Shown in pieces: positions 1-5,354 of a stretch of 5,354 bases of DNA (position 1 is the stretch's first letter; every line of letters begins with the position of its first letter). Source of the stretch: Kiritimatiellia bacterium (GTDB lineage: Bacteria > Verrucomicrobiota > Kiritimatiellia > SLAD01); NCBI GenBank assembly GCA_007127595.1, contig SKZA01000108.1, positions 1 through 5,354 of the forward strand, read 5' to 3'. A program made the translations under genes and the position numbers. The notes under the pieces are model-generated. The model did no database searches, was not told the DNA's origin, and saw only the letters and a program-made list of their open reading frames with translations.

Positions 1-2
1 AG

Positions 3-152
3 GTTGAGCGGGAACCGTTCACCCTAAATCATCAGGCGGTCGCGCTCAAAAAAGGAAAACACGTTGTGCTTACCCTGTTCCACAGCCCCCTCAAGGTGAC
101 GGCTTGCAATAGTACACCTTCCACAGAAACAACCCTTCGGGCGGTGCGGTAG
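3..152 (+). CDS. Possible 3' end of a plus-strand gene entering from the left edge (unrecognised)
   Basis: The plus frame beginning at base 3 is open from the window edge to a TAG at 150-152, giving about 49 codons. Its first 33 or so residues look protein-like, with alternating hydrophobic and polar residues in 'ALKKGKHVVLTLFHSPLKV', as in a beta-sandwich strand pair. The last 15 or so are Thr/Ser-rich and less convincing. If real, it is the C-terminus of a gene convergent with truA, overlapping its 3' end by about 62 bp. The right side of the window also has overlapping convergent genes. The alternative is a chance open frame, with the next real gene lying outside the window. I do not recognise the family. 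No terminator is visible between this frame and truA. Confidence 0.3.
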   Translation, partial: VEREPFTLNHQAVALKKGKHVVLTLFHSPLKVTACNSTPSTETTLRAVR

Positions 153-852
153 GGACGCGGGCCGTACGCACTTTGGAGTCCAGAATGGCGCGTGCCGTAT
201 CGGGCGCGACTTCCTCGCGCCCCACACGAATGAGGAAGCCGGCCAGACTGCGCACCATCTTGTACAGAAAGCCGTCCCCCACCGCGCGAATGGTAATTTC
301 TTTGCCGCGTTTGGTGACGTCCAGGCGATACAGATGACGTATAGTCCCTTCCAGTTCCCGATTCGGATTGGCGGCGAAAGCGGCAAAATCGTGGCGCCCC
401 TGAAGAATAGTGGCGGCCTCTCGCATGGCTTCCACGTCCAAGGGTTCCCGTATCCAGGTGCGGTAGAGCCGATGGAACGGCGTCAGAACCTTTTCGTTAC
501 TGACGAAGTAGCGATATTCCTTCCCTTTCGCGCTGAAACGGGCATGGAAGTCGGCGGAAGCGCGTCGCATAGTAAGCACGCGAATATCCGGTTGCAGCAA
601 TGCGTTTATGCCGATCAGTAGCTTGTCCGGCTTGAACGAAGCGTTCGGCAGATCGAAATGGGCCACCTGCTCGCGCGCATGAACGCCGCTATCCGTTCGG
701 CCGCTCGATTCGACGCGTACCTTGCCACCCGATAATTCGCAAAGGACTCGTTCTAATTCACCTTGAACCGTCGTGTGTCGCGGTTGAACCTGCCAACCGG
801 AATAGGCCGATCCGTCGTAGGCCACCGACATACGATATCGTTGTTTTGTCAT
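91..852 (-). CDS. truA: tRNA pseudouridine(38-40) synthase TruA
   Basis: TruA isomerises uridine to pseudouridine at positions 38-40 of the tRNA anticodon stem-loop in the cytoplasm. The 253-residue protein is a normal family length and carries the expected motifs in order: YDGSAYSGWQVQP (12-24), the catalytic loop GRTDSGVHA (51-59) with nucleophile Asp54, the KEYRYFV strand (111-117), RHDFAAF (153-159), GDGFLYKMVRSLAGFLIRVG (192-211) and the C-terminal APPEGLFLWKVYY (236-248). The ATG at 852-850 overlaps the ruvX stop in an ATGA arrangement. Only a weak purine stretch (ACGAGGC) lies directly before it, which suggests translational coupling to ruvX. A later in-frame ATG (residue 8) would cut into the first beta strand and is unlikely. 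The gene looks intact, with stop TGA at 93-91. Confidence 0.97.
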   Translation of the reverse strand: MTKQRYRMSVAYDGSAYSGWQVQPRHTTVQGELERVLCELSGGKVRVESSGRTDSGVHAREQVAHFDLPNASFKPDKLLIGINALLQPDIRVLTMRRASADFHARFSAKGKEYRYFVSNEKVLTPFHRLYRTWIREPLDVEAMREAATILQGRHDFAAFAANPNRELEGTIRHLYRLDVTKRGKEITIRAVGDGFLYKMVRSLAGFLIRVGREEVAPDTARAILDSKVRTARVPTAPPEGLFLWKVYYCKPSP

Positions 853-1292
853 GCCTCGTTTTGTTCGAGGGGCGGCAGGCCCGCTTGCGCATCGAGATAA
901 TGTTGAAGGAATATCTGGGCCGCAAGCTTGTCCACCACGTGTCTGCGTTTGCCCCGGCGGGTTCCACCCTCAATCAAGGCGTTTTCCGCTGTGACGGTGC
1001 TGAATCGTTCGTCCCACGTAGTGACCATAACATCCACCGCCTCTTTCAAGCGGTCGGCGAAAGCCTGTGCCCGGTCCGCCGCCGGACCGCGAGCGCCGTC
1101 CATTCGTAACGGGAGACCGACCACAATACGGGCAATCTCTTGATCGGACACACAGGCAGCAATCTCTTGCAGCAACGCTTTGGGAGACGTGACCTGCAGC
1201 ACGCGATACGGCGTCGCCACGGTGCCGGTGGAATCGCTCAGTGCTAATCCGACGCGTTTTTCTCCGTAATCAATACCGAGGGTGCGCGGCAT
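849..1292 (-). CDS. ruvX: RuvX/YqgF family RNase H-fold nuclease (pre-16S rRNA processing / putative Holliday junction resolvase)
   Basis: This is a complete 147-residue YqgF-fold protein, close to the usual 135-150. Visible motifs are GIDYGEKRVGLALSD (6-20) with acidic Asp8, IVVGLPLRMDG (56-66), TWDERFSTVTAE (92-103) with Asp94/Glu95, and VVDKLAAQIFLQHYLD (119-134) with Asp121. Asp8, Glu95 and Asp121 fit the metal-binding acidic triad of RNase H-like nucleases. The family was first annotated as a putative Holliday junction resolvase. The E. coli member is implicated in maturing the 5' end of 16S rRNA, and which activity applies here cannot be read from sequence. The start ATG lies 3 nt after the stop of the upstream acidic membrane protein gene. 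The nearest GGAG is about 12 nt upstream, rather far, so coupling to the preceding gene is likely. The stop overlaps the truA start by 4 nt. Confidence 0.95.
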   Translation of the reverse strand: MPRTLGIDYGEKRVGLALSDSTGTVATPYRVLQVTSPKALLQEIAACVSDQEIARIVVGLPLRMDGARGPAADRAQAFADRLKEAVDVMVTTWDERFSTVTAENALIEGGTRRGKRRHVVDKLAAQIFLQHYLDAQAGLPPLEQNEA

Positions 1293-1295
1293 GTA

Positions 1296-2381
1296 TTATT
1301 CGGACTCCGCCCGGTCTTCTTCCGACTCGTCCTCGACAGCTTCGTACGCGTTGTCGTCTTCATCTTCTACGTCGTCTTCGTCGGGCGCCTCCTCTGATAC
1401 GTCCGGTTCCGTCTCTTCGTCCCGCGCATGGTCCGGATCCTGGGGCGCCTCAGCGGCTTCTTCCTCCGTAACCGCTTCCACTTCCACCTCAACCGGCTCC
1501 GCCTCTTCGTCGGTTTCCACGGGATCCACCTCCGGCTCCAGATCCACGTCGGGTTCCTCCTCCGGCACAGGCTCCGGCTCGGGCTCAACCGTCGGTTCCG
1601 TGACTTCTTCCTCTTCCGTTTCCTCCTCCACAATGGCCGGCGGGATTATCTCAGGCTCTTCGCCAAGGTCGGTGATGCTCTTCTTGTGCTCGAAGGGTTC
1701 TTCGATCACAAGCGGTTCGGCAGGTTCGATCATGACGCTGTGGGGACGACCGCCCAGCCCGAAGTAAAGCCCTACGCCAAGCACTGTCAAGGTGACGACC
1801 ATGAGCGTTACGATCATATACACAAGCCGCCGTTCGGAACGTTCGAGGATATTCCGCAGCAAGTCCTCCGAATCCTTCGTCTGATCCGCAATGGACGATA
1901 CGGTTTGCGACGTGCGCTTGCTCATCTCATCCATGAGGGCCAGTGTCTTGTTGAAACTGCGCATGCTTTCGACCAGATGCCCTTCGTTACGGGCGGCGGC
2001 TTCCAGTTGCTGCTTCAACAGGGACAAGGTCTCTGTCTGCTGTTCCGTGGCTTTGCCAACACTCTTTAGTCCTTCGACCGCCCCCGGAATGTGCTTCATC
2101 ATTTCCAGTAACGTCTCTTGCGTGCGGGCCTGTTGATCCATGTGCTCACGGATCGAGCGGGTCAAGTCCACCAGTTCACTGAATCCCTGTTGCAGGGCCG
2201 TTAGCTGCTGTTCTCGCTTGGCCCCACCGCGCCATTTCGTCAGCCATCCCTTGCGTTTGGGTTCTTCCTGAGATGCCATAGTTTGCTCCTTTTCAGGGGT
2301 CACATCGATGTAAGACTGTTCGCCGGTTGCATCTGTACGCTCCCTGCGCCATTTAAGAAATCGTTTCCACCATCCTGACAT
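1296..2381 (-). CDS. Single-pass membrane protein with coiled-coil N-domain and highly acidic C-terminal tail (unknown function)
   Basis: This 361-residue protein is not a family I can name. Residues 1-58 are basic and Trp-rich. Residues 59-185 are Gln/Glu/Leu-rich, almost Pro-free and predicted helical, resembling a coiled coil. Residues 187-208 form one hydrophobic membrane segment (core TLMVVTLTVLGVGLYFGL). Residues 219-361 are extremely acidic: I count 67 Asp/Glu in 143 positions against only four Lys/Arg, with many Pro and Val and short EP repeats. The RSERR just before the helix suggests the N-terminus is cytoplasmic and the acidic tail extracytoplasmic. The layout recalls envelope spacer or scaffold proteins (ZipA- or TonB-like in shape only, not homology). 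It heads a cluster with ruvX (3 nt) and truA. Two in-frame starts each have a good ribosome binding site: ATG at 2381 (AAAAGGA, 8 nt spacing) and ATG at 2279 (AGGAG, 6 nt spacing, giving 327 residues). I keep the longer form because both reading and spacing support it, but the shorter one may be the true or a second product. Confidence 0.85.
   Translation of the reverse strand: MSGWWKRFLKWRRERTDATGEQSYIDVTPEKEQTMASQEEPKRKGWLTKWRGGAKREQQLTALQQGFSELVDLTRSIREHMDQQARTQETLLEMMKHIPGAVEGLKSVGKATEQQTETLSLLKQQLEAAARNEGHLVESMRSFNKTLALMDEMSKRTSQTVSSIADQTKDSEDLLRNILERSERRLVYMIVTLMVVTLTVLGVGLYFGLGGRPHSVMIEPAEPLVIEEPFEHKKSITDLGEEPEIIPPAIVEEETEEEEVTEPTVEPEPEPVPEEEPDVDLEPEVDPVETDEEAEPVEVEVEAVTEEEAAEAPQDPDHARDEETEPDVSEEAPDEDDVEDEDDNAYEAVEDESEEDRAESE
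2286..2290 (-). promoter_or_regulatory. Strong internal Shine-Dalgarno (AGGAG) before Met35 of the acidic membrane protein
   Basis: On the minus strand the sequence GAAAAGGAGCAAACT directly precedes the in-frame ATG at 2279-2277, leaving 6 nt between AGGAG and ATG. This is a better-spaced site than most others in the window. It lies inside the 5' part of the longer open frame, so it either marks the true start (protein beginning MASQEEPK) or supports a second, shorter product. Confidence 0.6.
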
Positions 2382-2389
2382 TATACGTG

Positions 2390-2396
2390 TCCTTTT
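2390..2396 (-). promoter_or_regulatory. Shine-Dalgarno (AAAAGGA) before the upstream start of the acidic membrane protein
   Basis: On the minus strand AAAAGGA is followed by the 8-nt spacer CACGTATA and then ATG at 2381-2379. It supports the longer 361-residue form and is why the upstream start was kept despite the stronger internal site. Confidence 0.5.
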
Positions 2397-2425
2397 CCGT
2401 CCGTTTCTGCATTTATGTTGAGCAT

Positions 2426-2454
2426 ATCCTAAGATACGGGAGCCGCAATGTAAA
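2426..2454 (-). promoter_or_regulatory. Candidate sigma70-type promoter for the acidic membrane protein-ruvX-truA cluster
   Basis: On the minus strand a -35 TTTACA (2454-2449, 5 of 6 match to TTGACA) is followed by a 17-nt spacer and a -10 TAGGAT (2431-2426, 4 of 6). Transcription would begin near 2419, giving a leader of about 38 nt with the Shine-Dalgarno at 2396-2390. An overlapping alternative pairs TTGCGG with TATGCT over 16 nt. This is consensus matching by eye only, and the -10 is imperfect. Confidence 0.4.
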
Positions 2455-2528
2455 ACAGTCGGGCCCTTCGTTACTATTCAGCCTTGATGCAAAGGAGCGA
2501 TCTCCCCTCTTCTTCCAGACTTTCCGCT

Positions 2529-2549
2529 CCCACGGCACAAGGCCGTGGG
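2529..2549. repeat. Perfect 8-bp inverted repeat (hairpin) in the aroC downstream spacer
   Basis: CCCACGGC (2529-2536) and GCCGTGGG (2542-2549) are exact reverse complements around a 5-nt loop. Read as a plus-strand RNA the stem could extend to 10 bp through one G-U pair (2528/2550) and one C-G pair (2527/2551). On the minus strand that extension meets an A-C mismatch. It lies 63 nt past the aroC stop. Neither side has a T-run, so it is not a classical intrinsic terminator. It could protect the aroC mRNA 3' end, act in factor-dependent termination, or be a copy of a dispersed palindromic repeat. The rest of the 230-bp spacer shows only a weak 5-bp hairpin (2589-2593/2602-2606) and the promoter noted separately. 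Confidence 0.5.
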
Positions 2550-2611
2550 GGGCGATGGGTTATGCGCTCGCAAGCTCTCGGGGATTGAGGCGCATGCACA
2601 GGCGCCGGGCG

Positions 2612-3697
2612 TTACGGAAGCGTGCGTGCGCGTTGGCGGAGCGCGAGATCGGCAAGTACCAGGGCCGCCATTGACTCGACGATCGGTACCGCCCGGTTCA
2701 CCACGCAGGGGTCGTGCCGGCCGGCCGCTTCCAACTCCGCGTCATTGCCCTCGAAATCGACCGTCTTCTGCAGTTTGCTGATGGTGGCCGGGGGCTTGAA
2801 CGCCACCCGAAAGACAATGGGTTCGCCATTCGTAATTCCCCCTTGGATTCCGCCGCTATAGTTTGTGGATGTTCCGATACCTTTGTCTTTTCGAACAAAC
2901 GGATCGTTGTGTTGCGATCCCTTCATCGTCGTGCCGGTGAATCCGGAACCGATTTCGAATCCTTTGGTAGCGGGGAGCGACAGCATGGCGTGCGCAAGCA
3001 TCGCCTCCATCTTATCAAATACGGGTTCGCCCCATCCGGCGGGCGCGCCCCGACAGACACAAGTGACGACGCCGCCCATGGAGTCGCCGGATGCGCGGGC
3101 GGCCATGATTTCCTCTTCCATGCGCGCCGCGATCTCCACGTCCGGGCAGCGAATGATCGTTTCATCCACCTGCGACCGCGTTAACGGTTCCGTCGATAGA
3201 TCGCGCGCGGTATGGGGGCCGACCCCGCTGACCCATGCGACGATATCAACACCATACGTTTCCCGCAGATACTTCTCTGCAATCGCGCCCGCGGCAACGC
3301 GTCCGATGGTTTCCCGCGCACTGGAACGGCCGCCCCCGCTGGATGCGCGAATGCCGTACTTCATCTGGTAGGAATAATCCGCGTGCGAGGGGCGCGGGAT
3401 ATTGCTCATATCTTTATAATCGCCGGGCCGCTGATCCTTGTTGCGTACCAGCAATCCGATCGGCGTGCCCAGCGTGAGGCCATGTTCCGTGCCGGAGAGA
3501 ATCATGACTTGATCTTCTTCCTTGCGCGGGGTGGAAATCGCGCTCTGTCCCGGACGCCGCCTCGTGAGTTGCGGTTGAATATCCCCTTCTGTCAAGGCAA
3601 GGCGCGGTGGACATCCGTCTACGACGGCGCCAACGCCATAACAGTGCGATTCGCCAAACGAATGCACGCGGAATAGTGTGCCAAATGTACTCGACAT
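2612..3697 (-). CDS. aroC: Chorismate synthase
   Basis: AroC converts 5-enolpyruvylshikimate-3-phosphate to chorismate, the last shared step to aromatic amino acids and folate/quinone precursors, using reduced FMN. At 361 residues it is full length. All three family signatures are present: GESHCYGVGAVVDGCPP (15-31), GGRSSARETIGRVAAGAIA (122-140) and RHDPCVVNRAVPIVESMA (327-344). Further conserved blocks are RRRPGQ (46-51), GTPIGLLVRNKDQRPGDY (77-94), RPSHADYSYQMKYGIR (102-117), GDSMGGVV (204-211) and GGIQGGITNGEP (282-293). By comparison with the E. coli enzyme, His18, His105 and Asp329 are the expected catalytic residues and all are present. The start ATG has AGGAG 9 nt upstream (3711-3707) and a candidate promoter behind it. 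It is divergent from the six-helix membrane protein gene and separated by 230 bp from the next minus-strand gene, so probably its own transcription unit. Confidence 0.98.
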   Translation of the reverse strand: MSSTFGTLFRVHSFGESHCYGVGAVVDGCPPRLALTEGDIQPQLTRRRPGQSAISTPRKEEDQVMILSGTEHGLTLGTPIGLLVRNKDQRPGDYKDMSNIPRPSHADYSYQMKYGIRASSGGGRSSARETIGRVAAGAIAEKYLRETYGVDIVAWVSGVGPHTARDLSTEPLTRSQVDETIIRCPDVEIAARMEEEIMAARASGDSMGGVVTCVCRGAPAGWGEPVFDKMEAMLAHAMLSLPATKGFEIGSGFTGTTMKGSQHNDPFVRKDKGIGTSTNYSGGIQGGITNGEPIVFRVAFKPPATISKLQKTVDFEGNDAELEAAGRHDPCVVNRAVPIVESMAALVLADLALRQRARTLP

Positions 3698-3726
3698 AAA
3701 TGCGGACTCCTACATACCAAGATCGT

Positions 3727-3756
3727 ATCATACCCTTCGCGGCGGGAACGGCACAA
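3727..3756 (-). promoter_or_regulatory. Candidate sigma70-type promoter for aroC
   Basis: On the minus strand a -10 TATGAT (3732-3727, 5 of 6 match to TATAAT) lies 18 nt after a weak -35 TTGTGC (3756-3751, 3 of 6). Transcription would start near 3720, giving a short leader of about 23 nt that contains the AGGAG ribosome binding site at 3711-3707. I see no attenuator-like leader, so no tryptophan- or tyrosine-type attenuation control is suggested. Confidence 0.45.
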
Positions 3757-3782
3757 GCAGAATGACGGCTTCGGCAGGTCGC

Positions 3783-3811
3783 TTGCAATCCATGGAGACC
3801 CCGACCATAAT
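3783..3811 (+). promoter_or_regulatory. Candidate sigma70-type promoter abutting the six-helix protein start (leaderless arrangement)
   Basis: TTGCAA (3783-3788, 4 of 6 match to TTGACA) and CATAAT (3806-3811, 5 of 6 match to TATAAT) are separated by exactly 17 nt. Only 6 nt lie between the -10 and the ATG at 3818, so a normal start point would fall on or next to the initiation codon and the mRNA would have no leader. The absence of a Shine-Dalgarno before this ATG fits. If the real start codon is downstream, the promoter would instead leave a short leader. Confidence 0.4.
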
Positions 3812-3817
3812 GCGCGA

Positions 3818-4558
3818 ATGAATCCGGAAATGGAGAATATCACCCACGCGAACGGCGCGTTCGCGTCGAGCGATCTGCTGGCTTTGATGCGAGGGTTTTC
3901 ACGTGTCTTGTGGAGCATTCCCATCGGTTTGCTCTTGTTCACGGGAATGCTCGATCTCGCCATTAACCGCTTTATACGCTTGCCGACCTATGTCATTTCA
4001 ACGTTGCTCTTTTTTTGGGGGCTGATGGCGCTGTACCGCGTCAGGCCGCTGAGCCCGGCATGGAGTCGCTATCTCCGGCTGGCCTTCGTACTGACACTCC
4101 TTCTCATCTATTTCTCACCGTTCATCTACTGGTGGATGCGCCTTCCATTTCAAGACCATTTTGCAATCAATCTGCTGGCGTTAATGTTGGCCATCACCTG
4201 GCTGCTTTGGATCGTGAACAGGCTTGCGGAGGAAGTCGCCGGGGCCATGCGCGACCGCGTATTCCTTATTGAGGCGCGTTTGTGCCGTTGGTCCGTGCTG
4301 GCCATTATCCTTGTGCCCTTATCGGGCTATGTGGTCTACGCCTTAGCCATGAACATTGTACATGGTATGGCCATCACACATATCCTGCAGAATATGCGTT
4401 ATTTGCCGCATGTGCACTGGATGCTCGCGCTGATCCTGCTGCCGATGACGTTGACCATCAGTATCGCGTGGAAGGCCAAAGAGTGTGCCTTATCCATTCT
4501 GAAGGCGCAGGCGGATCAATCGACCACCAACGCTTCCGCGCCGGGGCGATCAGGCTGA
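3818..4558 (+). CDS. Predicted six-helix integral membrane protein (unknown function)
   Basis: I do not recognise this 246-residue protein. Hydrophobic segments fall near residues 29-49, 57-73, 85-107, 114-134, 157-179 and 198-218, which gives about six membrane helices. The loop between helices 4 and 5 is charged (RLAEEVAGAMRDR, 135-147) and probably cytoplasmic, putting both short termini on the cytoplasmic side too. Notable residues are the aromatic IYWWMRLP (103-110) after helix 3 and His182, His188, His198 and His200 between helices 5 and 6, which might bind a metal or haem, though no known motif is formed. The ATG at 3818 is the first in frame and has no Shine-Dalgarno; ATG at 3830 is an alternative. 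The C-terminal 20 or so residues are polar and low-complexity. Its last 43 bp overlap the opposing MATE gene. The gene diverges from aroC, and its position gives no clear functional clue. Confidence 0.8.
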   Translation: MNPEMENITHANGAFASSDLLALMRGFSRVLWSIPIGLLLFTGMLDLAINRFIRLPTYVISTLLFFWGLMALYRVRPLSPAWSRYLRLAFVLTLLLIYFSPFIYWWMRLPFQDHFAINLLALMLAITWLLWIVNRLAEEVAGAMRDRVFLIEARLCRWSVLAIILVPLSGYVVYALAMNIVHGMAITHILQNMRYLPHVHWMLALILLPMTLTISIAWKAKECALSILKAQADQSTTNASAPGRSG

Positions 4559-5354
4559 ATCGGTCGTTCAATACCCAGGACATCGATGGACTTCCACACA
4601 CCGCTGCGAAAGCGCCAGGTAAACCCGATCGCCATCAACAGGATATAGATTGCGGTCCAGGTCCAGGCCACGACCACGCCCTGGTCAAACACGTACACGA
4701 GGATCAGTTGTCCGGGAACCAGCATGCCCCACGCCATCGCCAGGGAGAACAACATCACGAAACGCGTGTCCCCCGCCCCCTTCAACGCGCCGGACAGGAC
4801 TAAGTTCGCTGAATCCACGAGGCCCCAAAGGGCCATGATCAGCATGAGAATGCGTCCGACGGGATAGATTTCTTCCAGCGTCAACCCGTCCCCAGCGCGC
4901 GCGGTGAAGAAGGAAAGATAGAACGTCGGGAACAGGATATACGTGAGGCCGATTGCGCCCATGTAAACGACTCCGATCTTCAGCGAGGTCCACGACGCTG
5001 TTTCGGCATGATGGGATTCGCGACGTCCCTGGTATTGCCCCACCACCGTGGCGGCGGCAATGCTGATGCCGATCATTGGCAGGAAGGTAAGCATATTGAT
5101 GCTCAAGGCGATATTGCTTGCCGCGAGGGCGACGGCCCCCATCCGGCCCGTCAGAAGAACAAAGATCGCAAATGACGCCACATCGAGCGCAAGGTGGACG
5201 CCGGATGACGAGCCGAACCTGATCAGGCGCAACAACAGCACCGTATCCCAGTGGAAGGTAGCGCGCGTGCGATAGACACGGTTGGTCGCGGGCATAAAAT
5301 AGAGAGCCAGCAGGATGGCCGGGGTCACGAATCCGGCGATGACGGAAGCCCACC
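4516..5354 (-). CDS. MATE-family multidrug/cation efflux transporter, C-terminal part (5' end beyond the right edge)
   Basis: MATE proteins are inner-membrane antiporters that export organic cations, drugs or metabolites in exchange for Na+ or H+. The frame is open to the window edge, so the N-terminus is missing. About 279 codons are present against the usual 440-470, roughly the last 60%. The first visible residues, WASVIAGFVTPAILLALYF, are part of a membrane helix, so the GTG at 5328-5326 is internal and not a start. The second-half MATE hallmarks are present: a segment ending GISIAAATVVGQYQG (about 5064-5026 in the DNA) and GALKGAGDTRF (about 4789-4757). Roughly seven hydrophobic segments are visible, followed by a polar tail of about 30 residues. 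I cannot tell the NorM, DinF or eukaryote-like subgroup from this portion. The 3' end overlaps the convergent six-helix protein gene by 43 bp, and no terminator is visible between them. Confidence 0.93.
   Translation of the reverse strand, partial: WASVIAGFVTPAILLALYFMPATNRVYRTRATFHWDTVLLLRLIRFGSSSGVHLALDVASFAIFVLLTGRMGAVALAASNIALSINMLTFLPMIGISIAAATVVGQYQGRRESHHAETASWTSLKIGVVYMGAIGLTYILFPTFYLSFFTARAGDGLTLEEIYPVGRILMLIMALWGLVDSANLVLSGALKGAGDTRFVMLFSLAMAWGMLVPGQLILVYVFDQGVVVAWTWTAIYILLMAIGFTWRFRSGVWKSIDVLGIERPIQPDRPGAEALVVD

Noticed and set aside
4..49. 7-bp inverted repeat TTGAGCG (4-10) / CGCTCAA (43-49) downstream of truA
   Set aside because: The 32-nt loop is long, the stem is short, and no T-run follows the stem in the truA reading direction, so it does not qualify as a terminator.
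24..386. 120-codon minus-strand frame overlapping the truA 3' half
   Set aside because: It runs in a different frame inside the well-supported truA gene, with Cys/Trp/Arg-rich noise composition and no ribosome binding site.
1282..1767. 161-codon Ser/Thr-rich open frame on the plus strand
   Set aside because: It is the antisense of the acidic-tail codons: complemented GAA/GAG/GAT reads as TCC/TCT/TCG. Its composition is an artefact of that bias, it has no family features, and the minus-strand frame has membrane, coiled-coil and operon support.
2589..2606. GGCGC/GCGCC hairpin just after the aroC stop as an intrinsic terminator
   Set aside because: It has only 5 bp of stem with an 8-nt loop and no T-run on the aroC sense strand.
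2387..2674. 95-codon plus-strand frame across the aroC downstream spacer
   Set aside because: It ends inside aroC on the opposite strand, its composition is Arg/Ser-rich noise, and it shows no membrane, domain or ribosome-binding features.
2532..3757. Ten-base direct repeat ACGGCACAAG at 2532-2541 and 3748-3757, flanking aroC
   Set aside because: Several 10-base matches are expected by chance in a 5.3-kb window, and there is no similarity beyond the ten bases.
3792..3821. Nine-codon mini-frame (ATG 3792 to TGA 3819-3821) overlapping the six-helix protein start as a translational-coupling leader
   Set aside because: It has no well-placed Shine-Dalgarno, and it would lie upstream of the transcription start predicted from the better-supported promoter at 3783-3811. 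The length is easily met by chance.

Overview
The window is an ordinary bacterial housekeeping stretch with mid-to-high 50s % GC (estimated by eye). It holds five complete protein genes, one edge-truncated gene and one doubtful gene remnant. The chorismate synthase protein, with its DxxPRPSHAD-type core and 'SSTFGTLFRV' N-terminus, looks most like versions from the PVC superphylum (Verrucomicrobia/Kiritimatiellota-like). That placement comes from memory of the family, not from a search. No tRNA, rRNA, CRISPR array, transposase, integrase or phage gene is visible.

Layout, left to right. Positions 1-90 lie downstream of truA. They may hold the 3' end of a plus-strand gene running in from the left, which would overlap the truA tail. 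On the minus strand, reading right to left, there is a tight cluster: a 361-codon coiled-coil, single-pass membrane protein with a very acidic tail (2381-1296), then ruvX/yqgF (1292-849, 3 nt away), then truA (852-91, overlapping ruvX by ATGA). A plausible sigma70-type promoter sits just upstream of the first gene. A 230-bp spacer containing a perfect 8-bp hairpin separates this cluster from aroC (3697-2612, minus). AroC is transcribed away from a six-helix membrane protein (3818-4558, plus), and the 120 bp between them carries candidate promoters in both directions. The plus-strand gene then runs tail-to-tail into the C-terminal part of a MATE-family transporter (minus, 4516 to the right edge), overlapping it by 43 bp.

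Functional picture. TruA makes pseudouridine in the tRNA anticodon arm. RuvX is a YqgF-fold nuclease linked to 16S rRNA processing. Their coupling makes a small RNA-maturation unit, led by an envelope protein of unknown role. AroC finishes the shikimate pathway and seems to have its own promoter. The MATE protein exports cationic compounds using an ion gradient. Nothing ties the six-helix protein to either neighbour beyond position.

I see no convincing undescribed multi-gene system. The points most worth a second look are the two ribosome-binding-site-equipped starts of the acidic membrane protein, a promoter placed so that the six-helix protein's mRNA would be leaderless, the convergent gene overlaps, and the intergenic hairpin.
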